DNA from: Lysobacter soli
GTDB lineage: Bacteria; Pseudomonadota; Gammaproteobacteria; Xanthomonadales; Xanthomonadaceae
NCBI RefSeq assembly: GCF_003382285.1
Contig: NZ_QTJR01000010.1
Span: 109,077-173,076, forward strand
DNA length: 64,000 nt
Direction of reading: 5' to 3'
Position numbers and translations under genes: made by a program. The notes under the pieces are model-generated. The model had not been told where the DNA came from. It worked only from the letters and a program-made list of their open reading frames with translations, and ran no database searches. Shown piece by piece: positions 55,412 through 64,000 of the stretch. Within the stretch, counting starts at the first letter, position 1, and every line of letters starts with the position of its first letter.

Positions 55412-56395
55412 TCAGGGCGCGGTGGCGGCGGACGGGGCGTCCGTGGCTGCCGGCGGCGCCGCTTGCGTGGCCTTGTCGGCGGCGGCGACGGGCGCATTCT
55501 CATCGGTCGCCGGCCTGGGGGCCGCGCCGTTGGCCGAGCGCGCGGCTTCGGCCTCGGCGTGGCGCAGGGCGTCGGTCAGGTACCAGTGGCCGTCGCGACG
55601 TTCGACCGCCAGCTCGGCCTCGATCGGCTTGCCGGCCAGCGTGTACTGCAGGCGGATCCGGGCGCGCTCCCCCTCGCGTGCGATCAGGCTGGCGCGCGCG
55701 GTGGCGAGGTCGGCATCGACATCCAGCCCGTACACCTTCACCACGCGCTTCATCCGTTCGAAGAACGGGCCCATGCGCTCCAGGCTATGGCGCATGCCCA
55801 GCTGGCGGAAGCGGTACGGTCCGCCGGCCAGGCCCGTCTGGCGAGCGCCGGCGACCAGCGAGGGAATCGTCTGGCGCGCGAGTTGCACGTCGCCCAGCGG
55901 CGCCTTCTGCGCCCAGCGGCTGATCGCGCTCACCAGTTGCACGTAGTGCGCGCGTTCGTCGTCGCTGTAATCGCCTTCCGCGCGCAAATACTGCGTCGCG
56001 AACAGTCCCAGCGTGGCCGCAGCGGAGCGGAGCTCGGCGTTCGCGCCGGAAAATTGACGCTGGTAGACGGTCAGCAGCTGCTTCTCGGCGCCCGGAGCCG
56101 ACAGCGAGTCGATGAAGGCGGGCAGGCGGTCGTCGAGCGGGAGGTCGGTCAGCGGCCAGCGCGTGCGGCCTTCGTTCCAGGCGGTGTCGAGCCGGGCGTG
56201 CAGCTCCGGCGGGACGGCGTGGCGCGAGTAGCTCACCAGGTCGTTGCGGCGCAGGTCGCGGATCAGTTGTTCGACCGCCTGAGTGGGTTCGGTCGGGGTC
56301 GGCTCGACCACCGGCGCGGGCGCGCGCTGGCATCCGGCCGCCATGAGGGCGGCCAGCAGCGTCAGCGCGGCGGTGGCGCGGGTTATCGGTCTCAT
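55412..56395 (-). CDS. Hypothetical lipoprotein
   Basis: A 327-residue protein. The signal peptide ends in MAAGC (Cys22), so it is a likely lipoprotein. The mature part is mainly helical with a beta-rich segment near the end (EAELAVERRDGHWYLTDALR), and a C-terminal Ala/Pro tail of about 45 residues is low complexity. The frame extends upstream, but MRPITRA gives a normal signal peptide. It precedes plsB by 23 bp and is probably co-transcribed. The function is unknown. Confidence 0.75.
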   Translation of the reverse strand: MRPITRATAALTLLAALMAAGCQRAPAPVVEPTPTEPTQAVEQLIRDLRRNDLVSYSRHAVPPELHARLDTAWNEGRTRWPLTDLPLDDRLPAFIDSLSAPGAEKQLLTVYQRQFSGANAELRSAAATLGLFATQYLRAEGDYSDDERAHYVQLVSAISRWAQKAPLGDVQLARQTIPSLVAGARQTGLAGGPYRFRQLGMRHSLERMGPFFERMKRVVKVYGLDVDADLATARASLIAREGERARIRLQYTLAGKPIEAELAVERRDGHWYLTDALRHAEAEAARSANGAAPRPATDENAPVAAADKATQAAPPAATDAPSAATAP

Positions 56396-56654
56396 GCGGA
56401 TGCGGCTTCCCCCAAGTCGCTCGCGGCATCTTGGCGGCGTGACTGGAAGCCGGCAAGCCAAGGCCGTCCCGGATTGGAAATGTGGATGCGCGCGTCGAAA
56501 TACCGGCATGGCGTCACATTCTTTGGGTCAAAAAGTGACGCGAACTGTCGAAATGCGTCTTCAGCTTCGGAAAATGTGATCGAAATCTCGTTCAGGATTG
56601 GCGGAATCAGCTGCTTCACCCATTCCTAACGGGTCGAAACGCGTTTTGAGACCG

Positions 56655-56671
56655 TTGGCACAGATTCTGCT
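56655..56671 (+). promoter_or_regulatory. Candidate sigma-54 (RpoN) promoter for the fimbrial operon
   Basis: TTGGCACAGATTCTGCT has GG at 56657-56658 and GC at 56669-56670 with ten bases between, close to the TGGCAC-N5-TTGC consensus apart from CTGC for TTGC. It lies about 83 bp before the major pilin ATG in a 358-bp gap that holds no other supported feature. RpoN control would need an enhancer-binding activator, and none is encoded nearby. Confidence 0.55.
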
Positions 56672-56753
56672 TTCCAAGCCCTGACCCGGCACTTCGCCGG
56701 CGCAAGCGTCCTGCCACGCGCCGGACCTTATTCACTCCAAGGGCTTAGCACTC

Positions 56754-57266
56754 ATGAAGAAGATCCTCCTCGTCGCCGCCGCTGCCGCCGGCTTGGTCTC
56801 CATCGCCCCGGCCTTCGCTGCCGACGGCACGATCACGGTCACCGGCAGCGTCAGCACCACGACCTGCAAGGTCGCCAACAACGGCGCCGTCGCTGTCGTG
56901 CTGCCGACCGTCGCCACCACCGCGCTGAGCGCGGCCGCCGCCGTCGCCGGCTACCAGCCGTTCTCGATCAACCTCACCGGCTGCGGCACCAACACCCGCG
57001 TCACCACGTACTTCGAGCCGGGTGCCACGATCGCCGCCAACGGCAACCTGGTCAACGCGGGCACCGCGACGAACGTCCAGGTCCGCCTGTTCAACGATGA
57101 CCGCTCGGTCATCAACCTGGCCGGCGCTCCGACCGCCCAGAACTCGAAGCAGTTCACCATCGATACGGCCGGCTCGCTGAACTACTACGCCGCCTACTAC
57201 GCGACCGCCCCGGCCACTGCCGGTACGGTGAGCACGAGCGTCATCTACTCGGTGACCTACCAGTAA
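56754..57266 (+). CDS. Type 1 fimbrial major subunit-like protein
   Basis: A 170-residue exported pilin. The signal peptide (MKKILLVAAAAAGLVSIAPA) is followed by ADGTITVTGSVSTTTCKV. Cys38 and Cys77 make the single disulfide of chaperone-usher pilins, and the C-terminal SVIYSVTYQ provides the final strand. It is assembled by donor-strand exchange via the chaperone and usher encoded next. A stable hairpin separates it from the chaperone gene. Confidence 0.88.
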   Translation: MKKILLVAAAAAGLVSIAPAFAADGTITVTGSVSTTTCKVANNGAVAVVLPTVATTALSAAAAVAGYQPFSINLTGCGTNTRVTTYFEPGATIAANGNLVNAGTATNVQVRLFNDDRSVINLAGAPTAQNSKQFTIDTAGSLNYYAAYYATAPATAGTVSTSVIYSVTYQ

Positions 57267-57273
57267 GTCCCCC

Positions 57274-57303
57274 GGCGGGCGGGGCCTCCGGGCCTCGCCC
57301 GCC
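57274..57303 (+). terminator. Intercistronic stem-loop after the major pilin gene
   Basis: A 13-bp stem with one G-U pair and a four-base TCCG loop starts 8 bp after the pilin stop. It lacks a following T run, so it is more likely a 3' stabilising or partial-attenuation hairpin that favours the pilin message over downstream genes. Confidence 0.75.
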
Positions 57304-57338
57304 TTCGGCACCCCCGGGCCGATTCCAGAGGTAACTCC

Positions 57339-58070
57339 ATGACGACGATCTTCCTCCGCGTCGCTGCCGCGGCGCTGCTCGCTGCCTGCGCCTTCGCACC
57401 TGCCTTGCACGCCAGCGTGCTGATCGGCGGCACGCGCGTCATCCTTCCCGCGAAGGGGGGCGAGGTCACCGTCCGCCTTACCAACGACAACACGACGCCG
57501 GCCCTGGTGCAGGCGTGGATCGATCGCGGCGACCCGCAATCGACCCCGGATTCGGTGGATACGCCGTTCCTGGTCACGCCGCCCATGTTCCGCATGGAGC
57601 CGCAGCGCGACCAGAGCCTGCGCATCCTCTACACCCGCGAGCCGCTGCCTGCGGACCGCGAATCGCTGTTCTGGCTCAACGTGCTGGAAGTACCGCCGAA
57701 GCCGGCGGAGCTCGAGACCGATGGCAAGAACTACATGCAGCTGGCGGTGCGTTCGCGCCTGAAGCTGTTCTTTCGTCCCGAAGGCCTGCAGGGCGACCCG
57801 TTGAAGGCGGCCGAGCAGCTGCGCTTCCAGGTCTCGGGAGGATCGGTTCTTGTCAGCAATCCGACCCCGTACCACGTAACCATCAGCGATCTGGCGGTCG
57901 ACGTCGGCGGCAAGGCCTACGCCAGCGAAAGCGGCATGGTTGCCCCGATGTCGGAACTGCGCCTGCGCGCGGAAGGCCTCCCGGCTGCGCCGGCAGGCAC
58001 GGCGGTGCGCTTCACCATCGTCAACGACTTCGGCGCGGCGACCGCGCTCATCGGAGCCGTCGCTCCGTGA
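57339..58070 (+). CDS. Fimbrial periplasmic chaperone (PapD-like)
   Basis: A 243-residue periplasmic protein. The signal peptide ends around ALHA. It has two Ig-like domains; the N-terminal one begins GGTRVILPAKGGEVTVRLTN and contains FLVTPPMFRMEPQRDQSLRI with the conserved Arg and the ESLFWLNVLEVPPK strand of PapD chaperones. It caps pilins and delivers them to the usher. GAGGT lies a few bases before the ATG. Its TGA overlaps the GTG chosen for the usher. Confidence 0.93.
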   Translation: MTTIFLRVAAAALLAACAFAPALHASVLIGGTRVILPAKGGEVTVRLTNDNTTPALVQAWIDRGDPQSTPDSVDTPFLVTPPMFRMEPQRDQSLRILYTREPLPADRESLFWLNVLEVPPKPAELETDGKNYMQLAVRSRLKLFFRPEGLQGDPLKAAEQLRFQVSGGSVLVSNPTPYHVTISDLAVDVGGKAYASESGMVAPMSELRLRAEGLPAAPAGTAVRFTIVNDFGAATALIGAVAP

Positions 58071-60757
58071 CGAAGCGCGCCGGCCACCACATGCCGGACT
58101 TCCGGGTGCCGAGCCGTGCGTTGCTCGGCACCGCGATCGCGTGCGCGCTTTTCGCCAGTTCGACCGTGTACGCCGCGCCGGCCGCGCCGGCCGATGCCCA
58201 GTTCGACATGACGCTGCTGGCCGGTGGCGCGCAGCAGGCCGCCGATCTTTCGCGCTTCGAGCGCGGCAACGTGGTGTCTCCGGGGCTGTACCGCCTCGAT
58301 CTTTATCTGGACGGCCAGTGGTCGGGCTCGGCCGATGTCCGCTTCGTCGCGCCGAATCCGGACGAAAGCGCTGTGCCGTGCTTCACCGCAGCGATGTTCG
58401 ACCGACTCGGCCTGCCGCGCGCGAAACTCGACGAGGCAGCGCGTGCGCGCCTGGACGCGGCGGACGGTTGCGCCGCCATCTCCGACCTCATTCCCGACGC
58501 CACCGCGATCTATGACCAGACCGAACTGCGCCTGGACGTGACCGTGCCCCAAGCGTGGCTCGGCTATCGCGCGCGGGGCTACGTCAGCCCGGATCAGTGG
58601 AACAGTGGCGTGACCGCCGGCCTGCTCAACTACAACGCGAACCTGTATCGCAGCCGCAGTGGCGGGCTCGAACAGACGTCGGGCTTCGTCGGCCTCAATG
58701 CCGGCCTGAACCTCGGCGCCTGGCGTCTGCGCCACGACGGCAACTACAGCTGGCAGTCGGCAGTGGCTGGCGCGTCCTCGTCGCGCCAGTACGAGTCGAT
58801 CGCCACCTACGCCCGTCGCGACATCGCTTCGATGAGCGCTCAGGTCACCCTGGGCGACAGCTACACGACCGGCGAGTTGTTCGACAGTGTCGGCATTCGT
58901 GGCCTGCAGCTGGCAACCGACGACCGCATGCTCCCCGAGTCGCAGCGCGGCTACGCGCCGACCGTGCGGGGCGTGGCCGAAAGCAACGCGCGCGTCACCA
59001 TCCGCCAGAACGGCGTGCTGCTGTACGAAACGACGGTGTCGCCGGGGTCGTTCGCGATCGACGATCTCTACGCGACCGGCTACGGCGGCGATCTGGAAGT
59101 CACCGTCACCGAGGCCGATGGCCGGGTGCGCGAGTTCTCCGTGCCTTACGCCGCCGTGCCGCAGCAGCTGCGCCCGGGCACCTCGCGTTTTGGCGTCGCC
59201 CTGGGCACCGTGCGCGAGGACGCGTCGCAGGACGAACCCATGCTGGTGCAGGCGACGTTGCAGCGCGGTCTCACCAACATGGTGACCGGCTATGGCGGCT
59301 TCCTGGGCACGACGGGCTACGGGGCCGCGCTCGGCGGCGTCTCGCTCAACACGCGCGCCGGTGCGATCGCGCTCGACCTCACGCTGGCGCGCACCGAACT
59401 GCCGGGTCAGGACCGGCAGAGTGGCCAGAGCCTGCGCGCCACCTACAGCAAGATAATTCCGGGCAGCGGCACATCCTTCAGCCTGGCCTCCTACCGCTAT
59501 TCCACCGGCGGCTACTACAGCCTGCGCGAAGCGCTCGCCGCGCGCGATTTCGCCCTGGGGCGTCCCGTCGACGACGGCTTGCCGGACGACGATCTGGTGG
59601 GCGTGCTCACGCCGGAACAGCGCGACGCGCTACTGAACGGCCGCAACGCAGACCTGCAGGCGTATACCGATGCGCTGCAGCGCCAGCGCAACCGCTTCGA
59701 CCTCAACCTCAACCAGCGCCTCGGCCAGTCCGGCGGCAACCTCTACGCGACGCTGTCGGCGCGTGACTACTGGACGCGCGAAGGCACCGACACCCAGTTC
59801 CAGGTCGGCTACAACAATCACTATCGCTGGTTCAATTACGGCGTGTCGGCCACGCGTCTGCGGGACCTGCAGGGTCGTTACGCCAACCAGTTCTCACTCA
59901 ACGTCACCGTGCCCTTGGGCAGCAGCCCGCGTGCGCCGATGGCCACCGCGGCACTGGTGCACGACACCGAGGGCCAGAACCAGTCGCAGCTCACCGTTGC
60001 TGGTAGCGCTGGCGAGGCCAATCAGTTCACCTACGGCGTGAGCGCCGCCCATAGCGATGCCATCGGCACGTCGGCCAGCGTGAATGCCGGCTATCGCGCG
60101 CCATGGGCCGTGGCCAACGCAACCTATGGCGAAGGCGATGGCTACTCGCAGGCGTCGCTGGGCGTCTCCGGCACCGTCGTCGCGCATCGTGGCGGAATCA
60201 CGCTTGGCCAGCCCGCCGGCGACACCGTGGCCCTGGTGCATGCACCCAACGCCAAGGGCGCCCGTGTCGTCAACGCGCCTGGCGTTACGGTCGATCGCTT
60301 CGGATACGCGCTGGTGCCGTACCTCTCGCCGTATCAGATGAACGTCGTGGAGCTGGATCCGAAGGGCCTGCCGCTGGACGTCCAGCTCAACGCCACCAGC
60401 GCCCGCGTGGCGCCCACGGCAGGTGGCGTGGCGATGCTCACTTTCGATACCGAATACGGTCGAACCCTCCTGCTGCGCGTGCGCATGTCCGACGGCCGCG
60501 CCGTGCCGTTCGGCGCCGAGGTGACCGACATCCAGGGCCACGCGCTAGGCACCGTCGGCCAGGGCGGCCGCCTGCTGCTCCGCGGCGCGACGAAGGAAGG
60601 CACCGTCTCGCTCAGCTGGCAGGAAGAAGACAAGCCGATGCAGTGCACCTTCACCTACCAGGCGCCCGAGCCGAAGCCCGGCGCCGCCGCCACCGACCTG
60701 CCGACGACCGACGCGCGCTGCACGCCGACCGTCACCTTCGCCGCCGCCAGCCTGTGA
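58067..60757 (+). CDS. Fimbrial outer-membrane usher
   Basis: An 896-residue outer-membrane assembly channel. The N-terminal periplasmic domain begins QFDMTLLAGGAQQAADLSRF, then VSPGLYRLDLYLDG. The 24-strand barrel carries the PRGYAPTVRGVAESNARVTI-like plug region (here SQRGYAPTVRGVAESNARV). C-terminal domains include FGAEVTDIQGHALGTVGQGG. GTG overlapping the chaperone stop is chosen; a Met eight codons on is possible. Confidence 0.93.
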   Translation: MTKRAGHHMPDFRVPSRALLGTAIACALFASSTVYAAPAAPADAQFDMTLLAGGAQQAADLSRFERGNVVSPGLYRLDLYLDGQWSGSADVRFVAPNPDESAVPCFTAAMFDRLGLPRAKLDEAARARLDAADGCAAISDLIPDATAIYDQTELRLDVTVPQAWLGYRARGYVSPDQWNSGVTAGLLNYNANLYRSRSGGLEQTSGFVGLNAGLNLGAWRLRHDGNYSWQSAVAGASSSRQYESIATYARRDIASMSAQVTLGDSYTTGELFDSVGIRGLQLATDDRMLPESQRGYAPTVRGVAESNARVTIRQNGVLLYETTVSPGSFAIDDLYATGYGGDLEVTVTEADGRVREFSVPYAAVPQQLRPGTSRFGVALGTVREDASQDEPMLVQATLQRGLTNMVTGYGGFLGTTGYGAALGGVSLNTRAGAIALDLTLARTELPGQDRQSGQSLRATYSKIIPGSGTSFSLASYRYSTGGYYSLREALAARDFALGRPVDDGLPDDDLVGVLTPEQRDALLNGRNADLQAYTDALQRQRNRFDLNLNQRLGQSGGNLYATLSARDYWTREGTDTQFQVGYNNHYRWFNYGVSATRLRDLQGRYANQFSLNVTVPLGSSPRAPMATAALVHDTEGQNQSQLTVAGSAGEANQFTYGVSAAHSDAIGTSASVNAGYRAPWAVANATYGEGDGYSQASLGVSGTVVAHRGGITLGQPAGDTVALVHAPNAKGARVVNAPGVTVDRFGYALVPYLSPYQMNVVELDPKGLPLDVQLNATSARVAPTAGGVAMLTFDTEYGRTLLLRVRMSDGRAVPFGAEVTDIQGHALGTVGQGGRLLLRGATKEGTVSLSWQEEDKPMQCTFTYQAPEPKPGAAATDLPTTDARCTPTVTFAAASL

Positions 60758-60773
60758 TCGACCGGACCTTCCG

Positions 60774-61874
60774 ATGACGACCGATCCGACCCCGAACGTT
60801 GCCCAGACCACCACGCTGATGCGCGTGTTCCGCGTGTGCTGGGCGCTGCTGATGCTCGGCTTCCTGTACGCGGCGCTGCCCAACAGTGCATTGGCGGCCA
60901 CTTCGTCGTGTTCGACGAGTTCTTCCGGCAGCCTGACGATGGGCAACGTGGCCGTGCCGGTCAACGCGGCCAACGGCACGACACTGGGTACGCCGGTCAC
61001 GCTGACGATGACGTTCAACTGCACCGGCGTGCCCACCGACACGTCGGGCAACAACCTTTACGTGCAGGCGGGCAACCTCGCCGCGCGGGACCCGGCCGAC
61101 ACCGGCGCCAACGGCATCCTCTTCGACACCAGCATCGCCGGCATCGCTCTGAAGATCACCGGCAGCCCGGACCAGGCGTCGGCAAGCGCCTGCCTGCGCT
61201 GCGGCCCCAATTCGACGGCCGGCTTCGAAATCGGCGCGCTCAACCGCACCTGTACCGGCAGCGGTAACAACCGCAGGTGCACCGCGACGATCACCCAGAC
61301 CTTCACCGCGCAGTTCGTGAAGACAGGTGCCGTCACGCCCGGGACGGTGCAGGGCCTGCAACTGATGCAGTTCTGGTGGTACGAGTACGGCACCACGGCC
61401 AGCAGCGGCCCGATGGGCACGGCGGTGACGCTCAACGGCGGCGCCCAGGTCACCTCGGTGGGGTGCACTGTCGACACCGGCTCCCAGAACATGACGGTGA
61501 CGCTGCCGGCCGTCACGACGGCCGCGCTGCAGACGCAGGGCGCCACCGCCGGCCGCACGCGCTTCAACATCAACCTGACCTGCCAGTCCGGCACCACGGC
61601 GAGCATCACGTTCGCCGCGACCAATCCCTTCAACAACCCCACCGGCATCATCGCGCCGACCACCGGCACGGGCTTCGCGGCCAACATCGGCATCCAGCTG
61701 CTCAATGGCTCGGCATCGGCGCCGGTGCCTTTCACCGTCGCCCAGTCGCTGGGCACCACGCCCAACGGTGCGTGGTCCGTGCCGTTCCACGTCCAGTACT
61801 ACCGCACCAGCAGCAGTACGATCAGCGCCGGCGACGTGCGCGGCACGCTGACCTTCACCATGACCTACCAGTGA
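60774..61874 (+). CDS. Fimbrial tip adhesin-like two-domain pilin
   Basis: A 366-residue exported protein. The signal sequence (WALLMLGFLYAALPNSALA) is followed by an N-terminal receptor-like domain (about 43-205) with six Cys. The C-terminal pilin domain (about 225-366) starts after VGCTVDTGSQNMTVTLP and ends in RGTLTFTMTYQ. Two-domain pilins of this kind sit at the fibre tip, so it is the likely adhesin. It is the last gene of the operon, 16 bp after the usher. Confidence 0.82.
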   Translation: MTTDPTPNVAQTTTLMRVFRVCWALLMLGFLYAALPNSALAATSSCSTSSSGSLTMGNVAVPVNAANGTTLGTPVTLTMTFNCTGVPTDTSGNNLYVQAGNLAARDPADTGANGILFDTSIAGIALKITGSPDQASASACLRCGPNSTAGFEIGALNRTCTGSGNNRRCTATITQTFTAQFVKTGAVTPGTVQGLQLMQFWWYEYGTTASSGPMGTAVTLNGGAQVTSVGCTVDTGSQNMTVTLPAVTTAALQTQGATAGRTRFNINLTCQSGTTASITFAATNPFNNPTGIIAPTTGTGFAANIGIQLLNGSASAPVPFTVAQSLGTTPNGAWSVPFHVQYYRTSSSTISAGDVRGTLTFTMTYQ

Positions 61875-61929
61875 ACCCCGCGGGCGCGAGAGCTAAAGCC
61901 GCGAGCTTCGTGGTCGTAAACCTTCCTGT

Positions 61930-62271
61930 TCAGTCGTAGGTCTGCGTCGCCACCCATACCGCGTTCTGGTTGCCTGCGTCGCGGAGATAGCCCGCGTAGT
62001 AGCTCACCAGCTGCGAGCGCGAATGCGCCGCGGCGGGTTCCACCTGCAACGTGTAGGTGGTGGGGTTCGACGAACCGTCGCATCGGGTTCGAAGGTGTTG
62101 CGGCACGGTCTGTGCAGTGGTCTGGATTGCGGCAGGCATGCACGTGGGGTTGACCACGCTGCCCGTGAACGTGATGCGGCCACCGGCCGCGTGCGCGTTC
62201 GCGCCTGCCGTTACCAGTACTACCACCATTGCGCAGAGCACGGCGCCCACCGTGACTCTGACTCGCTTCAT
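61930..62271 (-). CDS. Short pilin-like protein, convergent with the fimbrial operon
   Basis: A 113-residue exported protein. The signal peptide ends near residue 29. GGRITFTGSVVNPTC resembles the beginning of type 1 pilins, with Cys44 pairing likely to Cys64. The C-terminal part (LVSYYAGYLRDAGNQNAVWV, then a terminal aromatic) resembles a pilin C-terminus, but about 50 central residues of a normal pilin are missing. GGAAAGG precedes the ATG. It could be a terminating subunit, a decoy or a decaying pilin gene. The gap between 62272 and 62661 holds only a terminator. Confidence 0.65.
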   Translation of the reverse strand: MKRVRVTVGAVLCAMVVVLVTAGANAHAAGGRITFTGSVVNPTCMPAAIQTTAQTVPQHLRTRCDGSSNPTTYTLQVEPAAAHSRSQLVSYYAGYLRDAGNQNAVWVATQTYD

Positions 62272-62495
62272 GGCCTTTCCTTGCGCCTCTATGCGCGTAG
62301 TTCGCCTGTTCGCTCCATCGGCCGGGCTGAAGCTTCCTGAAGGGCTTTGCCCAATCGGCGTCCGTGAATTGCAACCGACGTCACAGTTCAAGCGGCATCG
62401 TGCCGCCCGGACAGCGAAGCGCATCCGGGATCACGGCGATGTGTTCTGGCGAAGGAAAGACCGACCGTCCGTCGCCGGCGTGGGCGCGCGGGCGA

Positions 62496-62521
62496 AGAAA
62501 AAGGAGGCCGGGGGCCTCCTT
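62496..62521 (-). terminator. Rho-independent terminator after the phosphatase gene
   Basis: Nine-base perfect arms AAGGAGGCC/GGCCTCCTT around a GGG loop; on the minus strand several T residues follow. It lies about 140 bp past the e(P4)-like stop in a gap without other features. Confidence 0.8.
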
Positions 62522-62661
62522 CAAATCCGGCCGGGGCCGGAGGACTTCGAGTTGTGGCATGGCTCCGGCTCGCGCCGGACGGAGGGCAGACTACCTGCCC
62601 TCCAAACCTAATGCAACCTCTCAAGAAATACGTTGCAACCCGTTGATTTCAAATAACTAAA

Positions 62662-63570
62662 TCAGGGCGCGAGGTTCAACGCCGCGCGCTTGGCCTCGCG
62701 GCGCGCTTCGCGCGGCTGGGCCCAGTCGTTGTTGAACAGCGCCGGCTCCCAGCTGCCGTAGGTCGGGTTGGGGAGCATGAACCAGCGCTCGCCGAACCAG
62801 TCGCCGTATTCGTCCAGCAGCTGCGCGCGGCCGTCGCGCGTGTTCGCCGTGACCTGCACGAAGTCGCCGAGCTGGTCGCCGAACTGCATCAGCACGCGGT
62901 ACTGCTGGCCGGCGAGGCGGCGACGGCAATCCTTCTCGCTGCCGTTCTGCTCGCAGCCTTCCACCACGGTGCCAAGGCCGAGGAACACGCTGTCGTCCTT
63001 CACCGGCATGCCGACGGCCTTGAGGTTGGCGATCGTCGCGTCCTTCAGGTGCACCGCGCGGTTGGAGAGATAGAGGATCGTCACGCCCTTCGCGCTCGCG
63101 GCCTTGGCGAACTCGACGACGCCCGGCACTGCCTTGGCCTTCTTCTCGGCGACCCAGGCGTCCCAGGTGACCTCGTCGTACTCCTTGCCCTGGCTGACCA
63201 GGCGGGCCTGGTAGGGCGAGTTGTCGAGCACGGTCTCGTCCACATCCATCACCACGGCCGGCGGCAGGCCGGTGGCCGCGTTGCCGCGTTCGCCGGTGAC
63301 CAGCGCGTCCCAGTTCTTTTCCTTCAATGCGACATCGAGCTTGTCCGCCGCGGCGCGATAGACGGTCGTGGTCGCGGCCTGGTATTCGGCGCTGGTCTGC
63401 ACCCAGAGCACGGCGTTGAGGTTGTCGTCGACCGGCGCGGTCGGCTTCGCCGAGGTGGCCGGAGCGGTTGCGGGCGCGGGCGCGCCGGGCGCCAGGGTGT
63501 CGGCGCGCTTGCAGGCACCCAGCGCGAGCGCGCAGGTGAGGACGGACAGGGTGAGGACGCGAGGCGACAT
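62662..63570 (-). CDS. e(P4)-type acid phosphatase/5'-nucleotidase lipoprotein
   Basis: A 302-residue HAD-superfamily (DDDD) phosphatase. The signal peptide ends in lipobox LGAC (Cys20) and an Ala/Pro linker follows. The catalytic MDVDETVLDN has Asp109 and Asp111, and the later LYLSNRAVH and FGDQLGDF are the other conserved motifs of the class C/e(P4) family. These outer-membrane enzymes release nucleosides from nucleotides, in Haemophilus for NAD uptake. The gene has its own terminator. Confidence 0.88.
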   Translation of the reverse strand: MSPRVLTLSVLTCALALGACKRADTLAPGAPAPATAPATSAKPTAPVDDNLNAVLWVQTSAEYQAATTTVYRAAADKLDVALKEKNWDALVTGERGNAATGLPPAVVMDVDETVLDNSPYQARLVSQGKEYDEVTWDAWVAEKKAKAVPGVVEFAKAASAKGVTILYLSNRAVHLKDATIANLKAVGMPVKDDSVFLGLGTVVEGCEQNGSEKDCRRRLAGQQYRVLMQFGDQLGDFVQVTANTRDGRAQLLDEYGDWFGERWFMLPNPTYGSWEPALFNNDWAQPREARREAKRAALNLAP

Positions 63571-63648
63571 GGGCGTTCGGGCTTCGAAAGGACGCGCGAT
63601 TCTAGCCGAGCCATGCTGCGCCGCCGTGTCACTGGCGGGCGATTCGCC

Positions 63649-64000
63649 TCACGCGCGCGCGACCTGCAGCGACACCTGCTTGCGACCGTCGGCAACCCAT
63701 TGCGAGCCGACTTCGCTGAAGCCGAAGGCCGAGTGGAAACGCCGCGACGCCTCGTTCGGCGGCACGGTGTAGAACTCGCAGGTCACGGTGTCGACGTCCG
63801 ACGCGCGCGCAAAGTCGAACAGGTCGCGATACAGCAGCGGACCAAGCTTGCGCCCCTGGTGCGTGCCGGCGACGACGACGCGATCGACGTACAAAAAGCG
63901 CGGATAACGCTGCGCGAACCACACGTAGTTGGGACTGTCGTAGGCGACGCCCTCGCGGAACGCCAGCAGGAACGCGACGACCTCGTCGCCCTCGCAGACG
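63649..64000 (-). CDS. GNAT family N-acetyltransferase (N-terminus outside window)
   Basis: The frame is open to the right edge (beginning VCEGDEVVAFLLAFREG) and ends after 116 residues. LYVDRVVVAGTHQGRKLG contains GNAT motif A, the acetyl-CoA pyrophosphate-binding loop QGRKLG, and EASRRFHSAFGFSEVG is motif B. The acceptor is unknown. An internal GTG at 63922-63924 is a less likely start, because the sequence upstream of it is clearly part of the domain. Confidence 0.8.
   Translation of the reverse strand, partial: VCEGDEVVAFLLAFREGVAYDSPNYVWFAQRYPRFLYVDRVVVAGTHQGRKLGPLLYRDLFDFARASDVDTVTCEFYTVPPNEASRRFHSAFGFSEVGSQWVADGRKQVSLQVARA

Noticed and set aside
53235..55946. A 903-residue plus-strand frame opposite plsB
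   Set aside because: It is a GC-driven shadow of plsB on the opposite strand, Arg-rich and without any recognisable domain.

Overview
The window is a GC-rich, gene-dense chromosomal segment from a gammaproteobacterium of the Xanthomonadaceae/Lysobacteraceae. The best fit is a Lysobacter-like genus, judged from gene content and repeats rather than from a marker gene. Pointers are three tandem Ax21-type outer-membrane proteins, a monomeric NADP isocitrate dehydrogenase, the hemD-hemX-hemY cluster, secB-gpsA, a long-form QueF, and many extragenic palindromes of the TTCCAGC-tttc-GCTGGAA and CCCCTCTCCC...GGGAGAGGGG types. I saw no rRNA, tRNA, CRISPR array, transposase or prophage gene.

Layout. 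1-12 kb: a truncated hydrolase lipoprotein, ferredoxin-NADP reductase, a YadGH-type ABC exporter overlapping a ketopantoate reductase, a stand-alone winged-helix protein, TatD, HrpB, a sulfotransferase-like protein, and an AraC regulator followed by a 45-residue cysteine mini-protein, an alpha/beta hydrolase and a saccharopine-dehydrogenase-like protein. 12-21 kb: a PKHD dioxygenase, a response regulator fused to a histidine kinase, an aldo/keto reductase plus EamA permease, a NAMPT-type phosphoribosyltransferase, RluE, an exported methyltransferase and a LysR regulator. 21-26 kb: an iron-uptake operon (TonB-dependent receptor, two small membrane proteins, PepSY membrane protein) behind a sigma-70-like promoter that abuts a Fur-like box. 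26-38 kb: an SGNH-like protein, AraC and EamA proteins, a DUF4344 metallopeptidase, a LytS/LytTR two-component pair, Icd, two back-to-back SEC-C proteins, a LysM protein and QueF.

38-48 kb: three Ax21-family barrels, each followed by its own terminator, then gpsA-secB-rhodanese, a thioesterase-like protein and hemDXY. 47.5-52.6 kb is rich in repeats. It has two copies of a roughly 450-bp structured non-coding block with a 70-bp stretch identical in both, several REP/BIME-like modules, and a perfect-period 21-bp tandem array of 12 units that would encode heptads. A thiolase and a hypothetical gene lie between these repeats. 52.6-56.4 kb carries plsB and a lipoprotein. 56.6-62.3 kb is a chaperone-usher fimbrial operon with a sigma-54-like promoter and a strong hairpin after the major pilin gene, plus a short orphan pilin-like gene facing it. 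The window ends with an e(P4)-type phosphatase lipoprotein and a GNAT acetyltransferase cut by the edge.

Most genes are housekeeping or common accessory genes. The less explained material is the repeated structured block, the 21-bp heptad array, the mini-protein/hydrolase cluster and the small protein ending in CGCG next to the LysR gene.
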